In this document: positions 35,165 through 43,101 of the stretch, in pieces
Numbering within the stretch: position 1 is the stretch's first letter
How the letters are laid out: every line of letters begins with the position of its first letter
DNA from: Tabrizicola sp.
GTDB lineage: Bacteria > Pseudomonadota > Alphaproteobacteria > Rhodobacterales > Rhodobacteraceae
NCBI RefSeq assembly: GCF_030694085.1
Contig: NZ_JAUXZE010000093.1
Coordinates: forward strand, 186,001-250,000
Direction of reading: 5' to 3'
DNA: 64,000 nt
Program-made: the position numbers and the translations under genes
The notes under the pieces: generated by a model
What the model was told of the DNA's origin: nothing
Database searches by the model: none
Seen by the model: only the letters and a program-made list of their open reading frames with translations

Positions 35165-37138
35165 ATGACCCGCAACACCTCCGAGGGGGGCTACTTCCTC
35201 TACCATTCCATCGGCATCTACCCAGGCAAGGAAGATGACCTGGCCCTGGCGATGGCCGAGTTCTCCCAGGTCTGGGCCGCTCCGAACGATAAGCAGTGGG
35301 GGTATGTCCTGCGCAAGCGGCAGGATTTCATCGACCGCTGGCGCCGCCTGATCAACGTGCCCAAGGGCAGCCTGACCACGGTCGACAACGTGACCGAGGG
35401 GTTGCAGAAGATCCTCCGCGCCCTGCCGGAAGGCAGCCTTCGCGGCAAGCGGGTGCTGGCGGCGGCGGACTGCTTCCCCTCGCTGCATTTCCTCCTCCAG
35501 GGACTTGCCCCGAAGATGGGCTTCACCCTGACGACCGTCCCCCTTTCGCAGGGCCGCGCTTGGGTCGAGACCGAGGACTTCCTGGCCCATTGGGGCCCCG
35601 ACGTGGGCCTGGCTCTCCTAACCTGGGTCACCTCGATCGGCTCGTCGAAGATGGATTACCCCGCCCTTGTCGCCCACGGTCGCCAGATGGGCAGCCTGAT
35701 GGTCGCCGACATCACCCAAGGCGCGGGGCTGATGCCGTTCGACGCGATGAAGCCGAAGGTCGACTTCGTCGTTTCCACCAGCCTGAAATGGCTGTGCGGC
35801 ACCCCCGGCGCGGGCATACTTTACGCCGACAAGGACCTGATCCCGACACTGACGCCCGAGGGTCGCGGCTGGTTCAGCCAGAACAACCCGTTCTCCTGGG
35901 ACCTCGATAAGTTCGAATATGCCCCCGATGTCCGCCGCTTCGACACCGGCACGCCGGGGTCGGTGGCCGCCATCGCCTCGCTTCCGGCGATGGAGTGGTT
36001 CTCGAAACAGGACCTGCGTGACGTTGCCGCCCACAACCGCCGTCTGGTGGACCGGGTCATTACCCGCGCCGACCGGCTGGACCTGCCGCTTCATTCCCCG
36101 CGTGACCCCGACAGGCGCGGCGGGGCGGTGATGATCCGCATGCCCGACAAGGCCGAGGCCGCCGCCTGCGTGGGGGCCCTGGGGGTCGAGGGTTACTCGG
36201 TCGACGCCCGTGGCCCGATCCTGCGGATGTCGCCCGGCTTCGTGACCGAGGACCGCGCTGTGGATGCGGTCTTCGACATGGTCGAAGAGGTGATGGCCCG
36301 CCGCCGCCGTCGCTTCGCAGGGCAGGGGGAGGCGCAGAAGGGCTCTGCCGAGGTGCTGACCGCGCTGGCCTCCGGCCTCGCCAGCGGCGGCGTCAGAGTC
36401 GTCGACCTTACTGCCCAGCTCGGCCCCGAGACACCGATCCTCCGCCTGCCCGAAGACCTGGCGAAGAACACCCCCAAGGTCGCCATCCACCGGATCAGCG
36501 CATACGACAAGGATGGTCCGTTCTGGGCCTGGAACTGGCTGGAGCTTGGCGAACACTCCGGCACTCATTTCGATGCGCCGCACCACTGGCTGTCGGGAAG
36601 GGACCACCCGGATGGTTTCACCGACACCCTTTCGGTCCAGCGCCTGATCGGGCCCGCGAATGTCATCGACTGCTCGACCCATGCGGCAGCGGACCCCGAT
36701 TTCCTGCTGACGGCGGCCCATGTGAAGGCCTGGGAGGCCAAGCATGGTGAGATCGGCCCCGGCGAATGGGTGCTGATGCGGACCGACTGGGACAAGCGGT
36801 CGCATGACGACGAGCTGTTCCTGAACGAGGACCCGGACCCGTTCGAGGATGGCTCCCATTCCCCCGGCCCTTCTACGGACTGCATCGACTACCTGCTTGG
36901 CAAGGGCATCGTCGGCTGGGGCACCCAGTGCATTGGCACCGATGCGGGCATGGCCGGCAAGTTCAGCCCGCCCTTCCCGGCGCACAACTTCCTGCACCGG
37001 GACAACTGCTTTGGCCTTGCAAGCCTGTGCAACCTTGATCAGCTGCCGCCGAAGGGCGCAGTGCTGATAGCTGCGCCTCTCAAGATCAAGGACGGAACCG
37101 GCTCACCCATCCGGGCGCTGGCGCTGGTTCCGGGATAA
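35165..37138 (+). CDS. Fusion of a kynureninase-like PLP enzyme with a kynurenine formamidase-like cyclase
   Basis: A 657-residue two-domain protein. Residues 1-385 form a fold-type I PLP enzyme of the class V/kynureninase group; cofactor contacts are Asp 182 (VADITQGAG) and the Schiff-base Lys 208 (STSLKWLCG). Residues 410-655 form a KynB-type cyclase with the metal motif HSGTHFDAPHH (464-474). If the domains keep their family activities the protein would convert N-formylkynurenine to anthranilate and alanine in one chain, but no tryptophan dioxygenase gene is nearby and the substrate may differ. ATG at 35165 follows GGGAGG. Both active sites look intact. Confidence 0.8.
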   Translation: MTRNTSEGGYFLYHSIGIYPGKEDDLALAMAEFSQVWAAPNDKQWGYVLRKRQDFIDRWRRLINVPKGSLTTVDNVTEGLQKILRALPEGSLRGKRVLAAADCFPSLHFLLQGLAPKMGFTLTTVPLSQGRAWVETEDFLAHWGPDVGLALLTWVTSIGSSKMDYPALVAHGRQMGSLMVADITQGAGLMPFDAMKPKVDFVVSTSLKWLCGTPGAGILYADKDLIPTLTPEGRGWFSQNNPFSWDLDKFEYAPDVRRFDTGTPGSVAAIASLPAMEWFSKQDLRDVAAHNRRLVDRVITRADRLDLPLHSPRDPDRRGGAVMIRMPDKAEAAACVGALGVEGYSVDARGPILRMSPGFVTEDRAVDAVFDMVEEVMARRRRRFAGQGEAQKGSAEVLTALASGLASGGVRVVDLTAQLGPETPILRLPEDLAKNTPKVAIHRISAYDKDGPFWAWNWLELGEHSGTHFDAPHHWLSGRDHPDGFTDTLSVQRLIGPANVIDCSTHAAADPDFLLTAAHVKAWEAKHGEIGPGEWVLMRTDWDKRSHDDELFLNEDPDPFEDGSHSPGPSTDCIDYLLGKGIVGWGTQCIGTDAGMAGKFSPPFPAHNFLHRDNCFGLASLCNLDQLPPKGAVLIAAPLKIKDGTGSPIRALALVPG

Positions 37139-37140
37139 AC

Positions 37141-37206
37141 CTCGTCGTGCGCCTTCGGCTTCTCCTCGGGCGTCCCCGCGACGAGAAGCCGAAGGCGCAC
37201 GAGGAG
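37141..37206. repeat. CTCGTCG-type inverted repeat, full copy
   Basis: Arms of 28 bases (37141-37168 and 37179-37206) are complementary at all but two positions, with a 10-base loop. It fills the convergent gap between the fusion gene and the aldolase gene and could act as a two-way terminator. It is the best-preserved member of the family seen at 13242, 16061 and 53050. Confidence 0.75.
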
Positions 37207-37208
37207 CT

Positions 37209-37973
37209 TCACTTGAACTGCCGCGCCCTTGCCCGCAGCGCGCCGACATAGGCCAGGACATCGATCCCGACGCCGACAAATCGCGCACCGGCTGTCACGC
37301 AGTCGGCAATGAATCCGTCTTCGGTCGACAGCATCCCGGCCACCTTGCCCGAGGCGGCGATCCTGCTCAGCGCGTCCAGCACGGCGGCACGAACCTCGGG
37401 ATGGCCTGCATTGCCGAGATGACCCATGTCGGCAGCAAGGTCCGAGGGGCCGATGAACACGCAGTCGATGCCTTCCAGCGCCAGGATGCTGTCCAGCGCC
37501 GCCAGCCCTGCGCGGCTTTCGACCTGCAGGATCAGGCAGATCTGCTCGTTCGCCGTCAGTAGGTAATCCGGCAAAGCCGAGAACCGCGAGGCCCTCGCCA
37601 GCGAGGAGCCTACGCCTCGGATGCCCTGGGGCGGATAGCGGGTGGCGGCCAGTGCGCGACGGGCCTGTTCTGCGGACTCGATCATCGGGATGAGAAGGCT
37701 TTGCGCCCCCGCGTCCAGCGCCTGCTTGATCCGCGCCGGGTCGTCATCGCGCAGGCGCACGACAGGCAGGCTGGGCGAGGGCTCGATCACTGCAAGCTGC
37801 GCCAGTGTCGAGCGCAGGTCGTTCGGCGCGTGTTCGCCGTCGATCAGAAGCCAGTCGAAGCCGCAGGTCGCGGCCATTTCGGCGGCATAGGGGTCGGCCA
37901 TGCCAAGCCAGCAGCCATACAGCGTATCTCCGGCGGCGAGGCGGTGTTTCAGGCGGTTGAGGGGAGCGGTCAT
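37209..37973 (-). CDS. HpcH/HpaI-family class II aldolase
   Basis: A 254-residue metal-dependent aldolase acting on 2-keto-3-deoxy acids or 4-hydroxy-2-oxo acids to release pyruvate. Signatures are LYGCWLGMADPYAAEMAATCGFDWLLIDGEHAPND, the central LLIPMIESAEQA and CVFIGPSDLAADMG (metal-binding Glu and Asp); shown here as family markers in short pieces along the barrel. The ATG at 37973 has GAAGG upstream; another ATG four codons earlier is less well placed. It is divergent from the large catabolic operon and may contribute to the same sugar-acid chemistry. Confidence 0.87.
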   Translation of the reverse strand: MTAPLNRLKHRLAAGDTLYGCWLGMADPYAAEMAATCGFDWLLIDGEHAPNDLRSTLAQLAVIEPSPSLPVVRLRDDDPARIKQALDAGAQSLLIPMIESAEQARRALAATRYPPQGIRGVGSSLARASRFSALPDYLLTANEQICLILQVESRAGLAALDSILALEGIDCVFIGPSDLAADMGHLGNAGHPEVRAAVLDALSRIAASGKVAGMLSTEDGFIADCVTAGARFVGVGIDVLAYVGALRARARQFK

Positions 37974-38070
37974 CGGGGCCTTCATGATCTGTAGACGGCT
38001 TAGAATAGACGGCGCGTCGACAGATGCCAGTCTTCGTCGCCGCTGCCGCTGAAAAAGACAAGGAAAGCGG

Positions 38071-38099
38071 TTGACCCGGATTGGATCGTTCCATATATA
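38071..38099 (+). promoter_or_regulatory. Sigma-70-type promoter of the large catabolic operon
   Basis: TTGACC (38071-38076), a 17-base spacer and TATATA (38094-38099). This is the clearest housekeeping promoter in the window. It lies upstream of the Gfo/Idh/MocA gene, and operator-like inverted repeats overlap its spacer and the expected transcription start. Confidence 0.75.
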
Positions 38100-38117
38100 G
38101 TTTTGGAACGATCCAAT
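38080..38117. promoter_or_regulatory. Paired LacI-type operators over the catabolic promoter
   Basis: A 13-base perfect inverted repeat (ATTGGATCGTTCC and GGAACGATCCAAT) with a 12-base spacer. Each arm is itself a near-palindrome of the form TTGGAWCGWTCCAA with a central CG, as LacI-family proteins prefer; their centres (38087/38 and 38109/10) are 22 bases apart, two helical turns. An exact 14-base copy of the right-hand site lies inside the aldehyde dehydrogenase gene at 41695-41708. Confidence 0.65.
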
Positions 38118-38132
38118 ATTGGGGGTGGAATC

Positions 38133-39134
38133 ATGCGCTGGGGGCTGATCGGGGCAAGTACCATTGCCAGCCAGCACATGATCGGGGCCATCCGTGCCGC
38201 CGGGGATGTGATTGCGGCTGTGGTCAGCACGTCGATGTCCCGGGCGCAGGATTACGCCACCCACCATGACATTCCCGCCGCCAGCGATCAGCTGGATCTG
38301 GTGCTGGAGGATGCGTCGATCGTTGCGGTCTACATCTCGTCCACCAATGAAAAGCATCGGGCACAGACGTTGGCGGCCATCGCGGCAGGCAAGCATGTGT
38401 TGTGCGAAAAGCCGCTGGCGATGACCGTGGTCGAGGCTGTCGACATGGCCCGCTTGGCCGAGGCCGAGGGTGTGGTCCTTGCCACGAACCATCACCTCCG
38501 CTGCTCTGGCAGCCACCGCGCGGTCCGCGACCTGATCCGCGCCGGCCGCATCGGTCGCGTCCTGTCCCTGCGGTTGTTCCACGCCGTCCACCTGCCGCCG
38601 CACCTGCAGGGCTGGCGGATCAACGACCCTGCTGCCGGCGGTGGGGTCATCCCCGACATCACGGTGCATGACGCCGATGTGGCTCGCTTCCTGCTGGGCG
38701 AGGACCCGGTGGCCGTTGTGGCCCAGATGGGTGCCAGCGGTTTGGGGCAGGGGGTCGAGGATTCGGCGATGTCGGTCTGGTCGATGCCCTCGGGTGCGAT
38801 GGTCCTGTCCCACGAAAGCTTCACCCATCCGTTCGCCGGGTCCGGGCTGGAGGTGCACGGTACCGAAGGCTCGATCTTCGCGACGGGCGTGATGATGCAA
38901 CTTCCGGTCGGTGAGATTGCGTTGGTGACGGCAGCAGGGCGTACGGCGGTGCCCTTTTCGCCGCATGACCTTTACCTCCAGGGGGTCACCGATTTCCTGG
39001 CCGCCGTCGAGGGCAAGGGTCAGCCTGCCGCGACCGGCTGGGACGGGGTCGCCTCGCTGGCCGTGGCACTGGCAGTGCGCAAGGCTGCAAGGACCGGCAT
39101 CCGGCAGGTTGTGGACTACGAGAGGGCGGGATGA
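38133..39134 (+). CDS. Gfo/Idh/MocA-family NAD(P)-dependent oxidoreductase
   Basis: A 333-residue sugar or polyol dehydrogenase. The Rossmann motif GLIGASTIA begins at residue 4, and CEKPLAMT (about 90-97) is the family lysine motif; HDADVARFLLG and the beta-sheet C-terminal domain follow. Start at 38133 follows GGGGGTGG. First gene of the operon that runs to 56.5 kb; its stop overlaps the CoA-transferase start (ATGA). Confidence 0.88.
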   Translation: MRWGLIGASTIASQHMIGAIRAAGDVIAAVVSTSMSRAQDYATHHDIPAASDQLDLVLEDASIVAVYISSTNEKHRAQTLAAIAAGKHVLCEKPLAMTVVEAVDMARLAEAEGVVLATNHHLRCSGSHRAVRDLIRAGRIGRVLSLRLFHAVHLPPHLQGWRINDPAAGGGVIPDITVHDADVARFLLGEDPVAVVAQMGASGLGQGVEDSAMSVWSMPSGAMVLSHESFTHPFAGSGLEVHGTEGSIFATGVMMQLPVGEIALVTAAGRTAVPFSPHDLYLQGVTDFLAAVEGKGQPAATGWDGVASLAVALAVRKAARTGIRQVVDYERAG

Positions 39135-40702
39135 GCAAACTGGTTTCAGCAAAAAAGGCGGTAGCCCGCATCGCGGATGGCGCGGTCGTCACCGTGTCAT
39201 CCTCTTCGGCGCTTGGGTGCCCTGACCTGGTCCTGAAGGCGCTGGGTGACCGCTTCCGCGCGGAAGGGCACCCGACGAACATCACCACGCTGCACCCCAT
39301 CGCGGCGGGCGACATGTATGGCGTCAAGGGCATGGACTGGATCGCGCAAGACGGGCTTCTGGCGCGGGTGCTTGCCGGGTCCTACCCCTCCGGCTCCTCC
39401 AATCTGCCGATGCCCGAAATCTGGAAGATGATCGTCGAGGACCGCGTCGCCGCCTACAATGTCCCCTCGGGTATCATGTTCGACATGCACCGCGAGGCTG
39501 CGGCCCGCCGTCCCGGTGTCCTGACGAAGGTCGGGTTCGATACCTTTGCCGACCCCATCCGCGAAGGCTGTTCGATGAACGCGCGCGGCGCTTCTGCCCC
39601 GATCGTGCACCGGGTGGAATTCGGCGGCGAAACCTGGCTCCATTTCCCCAACATCCAGCCTGACGTCTGCATCCTGCGCGCCACCACGGCGGACGAGAAC
39701 GGGAACCTCACCTACGAACACGAAGGCGCCTATCTTGGCGGTCTGGAGCAGGCCATCGCCGCGCGCAACAACCGGGGCCTCGTGATTGCTCAGGTCTCGC
39801 GCCTGACTGCCGCCGGGTCCCTGAGGCCGCATGACGTGCGGGTGCCGGGGCATCTGGTGGACCTCATCGTGCTCGATCCCGACCAGAAGCAGACCTGCGA
39901 AACCCCCTACGACCCCGCCATCTCGGGCCAGATCATGCGGCCCTGGTCCTCCTTCACGCTGGCCGAACACGGGGTCGAGAAGATCATCGCCCGCCGCGCC
40001 GCGCTGGAACTTCGCGCAGGCATGACCGCCAACCTCGGCTTTGGCATCAGTGCGATGGTCCCGCGCATCCTTTTGGAGGAAGGTCACCCCGAGGCCGTCA
40101 CCTGGGCCATCGAACAGGGCGCGGTCGGGGGCATGCCGCTGACCGGCTTCGCCTTCGGCTGTGCGTCGAACGCCTGGGGCTACATGCCCTCGCCGCAGCA
40201 GTTCATCTACTTCCAGGGCGCGGGGTTCGACCTGTCGTTCCTGTCGTTCATGGAGATCGACACCGACGGCAACGTCAACGTCTCCAAACTTGGCAAGAAG
40301 CCGTACCTCACTGCCGGTTGCGGCGGCTTCGTCGACATCACCGCCCATGCCCGCAAGATCGTCTTCTCTGGCTGGTTCGAAGCCGGGGCAGGGGTCTCGC
40401 TCGGGCCGCAGGGGCTGACTGTCACCACCCCCGGCAAGTTCTGCAAGATGGTCGACCGCGTGGAGCACGTCACCTTCTCCGGCAAACGCGCCCGCGCCAC
40501 CGGGCAAGAGGTCCTCTACATCACCGAACGCTGCGTGATCCGGCTGACTGACACGGGCCTGGTCGCCACCGAGATCATGCCCGGCATTGACCCGGCCCGC
40601 GACATCATCGCGGCGTCTCAGGGCCGGGTTGCAGTGGCCGAAAACGCGGCCCTCATGCCGCTTTCCCTCCTCACGGAAGGCCCGATGGGGTGGCAGCCAT
40701 GA
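39131..40702 (+). CDS. Family I acyl-CoA:acetate (3-ketoacid) CoA-transferase, fused alpha-beta form
   Basis: Moves CoA between carboxylic acids. The 523-residue length equals the alpha plus beta subunits of AtoDA-type enzymes joined in one chain, as in YdiF. The likely catalytic glutamate is Glu 328 in AIEQGAVGGMP. The N-terminal half shows the glycine-rich CoA-binding segment and the PDVCILRATTADENGNLTYE region. Coupled by ATGA overlaps at both ends to the oxidoreductase and the enoyl-CoA hydratase genes, so it likely activates an acid made in this pathway. Confidence 0.88.
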   Translation: MSKLVSAKKAVARIADGAVVTVSSSSALGCPDLVLKALGDRFRAEGHPTNITTLHPIAAGDMYGVKGMDWIAQDGLLARVLAGSYPSGSSNLPMPEIWKMIVEDRVAAYNVPSGIMFDMHREAAARRPGVLTKVGFDTFADPIREGCSMNARGASAPIVHRVEFGGETWLHFPNIQPDVCILRATTADENGNLTYEHEGAYLGGLEQAIAARNNRGLVIAQVSRLTAAGSLRPHDVRVPGHLVDLIVLDPDQKQTCETPYDPAISGQIMRPWSSFTLAEHGVEKIIARRAALELRAGMTANLGFGISAMVPRILLEEGHPEAVTWAIEQGAVGGMPLTGFAFGCASNAWGYMPSPQQFIYFQGAGFDLSFLSFMEIDTDGNVNVSKLGKKPYLTAGCGGFVDITAHARKIVFSGWFEAGAGVSLGPQGLTVTTPGKFCKMVDRVEHVTFSGKRARATGQEVLYITERCVIRLTDTGLVATEIMPGIDPARDIIAASQGRVAVAENAALMPLSLLTEGPMGWQP

Positions 40703-41478
40703 CCCACCAGACCGCTGGCGTGCGCCTTCACATCAATGGACCATTGGCAACGCTCACGCTTGACAACCCGGCCAAGCTCAACTGCTTCACCGTGGACATG
40801 CTGGCCCAGCTTGCCAGCCACCTGGACGTCATCGAGGGCCGTCCCGACGTCCGCGCCGTGATCGTGACGGGCGAGGGCGACCGCGCCTTCTGCTCTGGTG
40901 CCGACATCAATGCGTGGGGCGGCCTTTCCCCCGCCGACTTCGCAAGGAACTGGGTCCGCAGCGGTCACCGCATCTTCGACCGCCTGGCGCGCCTGTCGAA
41001 ACCCACCATCGCCGCCCTGAACGGCCATGCCTTCGGCGGCGGCCTCGAACTCGCCGCAGCCTGCGACATCCGGGTCATCACCCCCAATGCCACCGTTGCC
41101 CTGCCCGAAGCGGGCGTCGGCATCGTCCCCGGCTGGTCGGGAAGCCAACGCCTTGCCCGCCTCGTCCCGGAAGGAATGGTCAAGGAAATGGCCCTCTTCG
41201 GTCGCCGCATCGGGGCCGGAAGGCTTTTCTCCTGCGGCTTCGTCGCCGAAGTGGCCGACGACGCCCGTGCCGCCACCCAGACCATCGCCGCGAAGGCCGT
41301 CACCCTCTCCCCCCGCGCGACCGAGATCACCAAGGCGATGATCCACGCCGGCCGGGGCGAGGACAGCGCCGCCCTGATCGAAGCCCTCGGCTCTGCCGCC
41401 ATCGCTGCAACTGCCGACCGCGAGGAGGGCGTCGCCGCCTTCCGCGACAAACGCAAACCAGAATTTCCGGGGACCTGA
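40699..41478 (+). CDS. Enoyl-CoA hydratase/isomerase family protein
   Basis: A 259-residue crotonase-fold protein. The oxyanion hole region is SGADINAWGG and HAFGGGLELAAACD, and the acidic residue follows in PEAGVGIVPG. It would hydrate, isomerise or cleave an acyl-CoA formed by the preceding CoA-transferase. The ATG at 40699 overlaps the upstream stop (ATGA); three codons further upstream is an in-frame alternative. Confidence 0.88.
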   Translation: MTHQTAGVRLHINGPLATLTLDNPAKLNCFTVDMLAQLASHLDVIEGRPDVRAVIVTGEGDRAFCSGADINAWGGLSPADFARNWVRSGHRIFDRLARLSKPTIAALNGHAFGGGLELAAACDIRVITPNATVALPEAGVGIVPGWSGSQRLARLVPEGMVKEMALFGRRIGAGRLFSCGFVAEVADDARAATQTIAAKAVTLSPRATEITKAMIHAGRGEDSAALIEALGSAAIAATADREEGVAAFRDKRKPEFPGT

Positions 41479-41480
41479 GG

Positions 41481-43061
41481 ATGCTTGACCTGACTGTGAT
41501 CCCCGCCAGCGGCGCGACCCTTCCCGAGGTGCGGATCAACCGGCACTTGATCGATGGCGTGTTTACCCCGTCCAGGACTGGACCCGGGACCTCCGCCGTC
41601 ACCCCCGAGGTCCCGGGTCAAGCCCGGGACGGGGACTCGGGCTGGATCGAGCGTCTCTCCCCCTCGCATGGCACTGTGGTCAGCCGCGCGCCGATTGGAA
41701 CGATCCAAATTGCCGAACTTGCGATCGCCGCCGCCCGCAGCGCCTTCGACGATGGTCGCTGGAGCGCGCTGTCCGGCAAGGCGCGCGCCACCGTCCTTCT
41801 GAAAGTCGCCGACCTGATCGAGGCGAACGCGGACCGCATGGCCCTGATCGAGACACTGGAGTCCGGCAAGCCCATCACGCAATCCCGGGGAGAGATCACA
41901 GGCGCCGCCGACCTTTGGCGCTATGCCGCCGCGCTGGCCCGGACGCTGCACGGCGACAGCCACAACTCCCTGGGACCGGACATGCTCGCCGTGGTCCTCA
42001 AGGAACCAATCGGTGTCGTCTCGATCATCACGCCCTGGAATTTCCCGTTCTGGATTCTGTCCCAAAAGCTGCCCTTCGCTCTTGCCGCAGGCTGCACCTG
42101 TGTCGTCAAACCCTCCGAACTTACCCCGTCCACCACGGTGATCCTTGGTGAGCTGCTGATCGAAGCGGGCCTTCCGGCGGGTGTCGTGAACATCGTCCTC
42201 GGCTACGGCCAGCCCGTCGGCGCGACGCTGGCCCAGGACCCCCGCGTCGACATGGTGACCTTCACCGGCTCGACCGCCGTGGGGCGCGGGATCGCAGCAG
42301 CGGCCTCGGGCACGCTGAAGAAGGTCGCCCTTGAACTCGGTGGCAAGAACCCGCAGGTGATCTTCCCCGACGCCGACCTCGGCGCCGCCGCCGATGCCGT
42401 GGTTTTCGGCGTCTATTTCAACACCGGCCAGTGCTGCAACTCCGGCAGCCGGATCATCGTCCACGAAGACATCGCCAAGCCCTTCACCGCGCGCGTCGTC
42501 GAACTGTCGCGCCGGGTGGCCTTCGGCGACCCGCTCGACCCCGCGACGCAAGTTGGGGCCATCGTCAGCCGCGACCACGGCGCCAAGATCGATGCCTATG
42601 TCACCGCCGCCCGCAAAGCTGGTGCCACGGTCGCCCTCGGCGGTGCTGCACTGCAGGTCCCCGGTCTTGGCCCCCAGTTCTACCAGCCCACGATCGTGAC
42701 CAACGTCACCCCTGACATGGCCATCGCTCGGGAGGAGGTCTTCGGTCCGGTCCTGACCGTCCTGACCTTCCGCACCCTGGACGAGGCGCTGCATCTGGTG
42801 AACGACGCCGATTACGGCCTGTCGGCGGGCGTGTGGAGCGAGAACATACACACCTGCCTGACCTTCGCCCGCGGCGCTCAGGCCGGGACGGTCTGGACCA
42901 ACACCTGGATGGATGGCTTCCCAGAAGTGACCTTCGGGGGCGTCAAGCAGTCTGGCCTTGGCCGCGAAATCGGTCGCCAGGGCCTCGACGAATTCATGGA
43001 GATCAAGTCGCTCGTCATGCGGATCGGCCGCACCCGTGCGCCTTGGGTAAGACCCCGCTGA
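41481..43061 (+). CDS. Aldehyde dehydrogenase with an in-frame palindromic insertion
   Basis: A 526-residue NAD(P)-dependent aldehyde dehydrogenase resembling betaine-aldehyde or semialdehyde enzymes. Catalytic motifs are intact: TPWNFPFW, VTFTGSTAVGRGI, the general-base Glu in LELGGKNP, and the nucleophilic Cys in NTGQCCNSGSR. Residues 33-54 or so (41577-41642), rich in Gly, Pro and Thr, interrupt an otherwise normal N-terminal region and are encoded by overlapping palindromes. A LacI-type operator 14-mer lies at 41695-41708. RBS GAGG directly before the ATG; the gene follows the hydratase after two bases. Confidence 0.9.
   Translation: MLDLTVIPASGATLPEVRINRHLIDGVFTPSRTGPGTSAVTPEVPGQARDGDSGWIERLSPSHGTVVSRAPIGTIQIAELAIAAARSAFDDGRWSALSGKARATVLLKVADLIEANADRMALIETLESGKPITQSRGEITGAADLWRYAAALARTLHGDSHNSLGPDMLAVVLKEPIGVVSIITPWNFPFWILSQKLPFALAAGCTCVVKPSELTPSTTVILGELLIEAGLPAGVVNIVLGYGQPVGATLAQDPRVDMVTFTGSTAVGRGIAAAASGTLKKVALELGGKNPQVIFPDADLGAAADAVVFGVYFNTGQCCNSGSRIIVHEDIAKPFTARVVELSRRVAFGDPLDPATQVGAIVSRDHGAKIDAYVTAARKAGATVALGGAALQVPGLGPQFYQPTIVTNVTPDMAIAREEVFGPVLTVLTFRTLDEALHLVNDADYGLSAGVWSENIHTCLTFARGAQAGTVWTNTWMDGFPEVTFGGVKQSGLGREIGRQGLDEFMEIKSLVMRIGRTRAPWVRPR
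41581..41630. repeat. Nested palindromes inside the aldehyde dehydrogenase gene
   Basis: GACCCGGGACCTC (41581-41593) pairs perfectly with GAGGTCCCGGGTC (41607-41619), and GTCCCGGG (41610-41617) pairs with CCCGGGAC (41623-41630) around TCAAG. The CCCGGGTCAAGCCCGGG core resembles mobile palindromic repeats that are common between genes in alphaproteobacteria; here it is within a reading frame. Confidence 0.75.
41695..41708. promoter_or_regulatory. Intragenic copy of the LacI-type operator
   Basis: TTGGAACGATCCAA, identical in all 14 bases to 38103-38116 in the operon promoter. It lies about 3.6 kb downstream, inside the same transcription unit, as an auxiliary operator might. Confidence 0.45.
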
Positions 43062-43101
43062 ACGGCGGGCAAGATACGCGCACCAAATGGGAGGAAACCA
43101 A

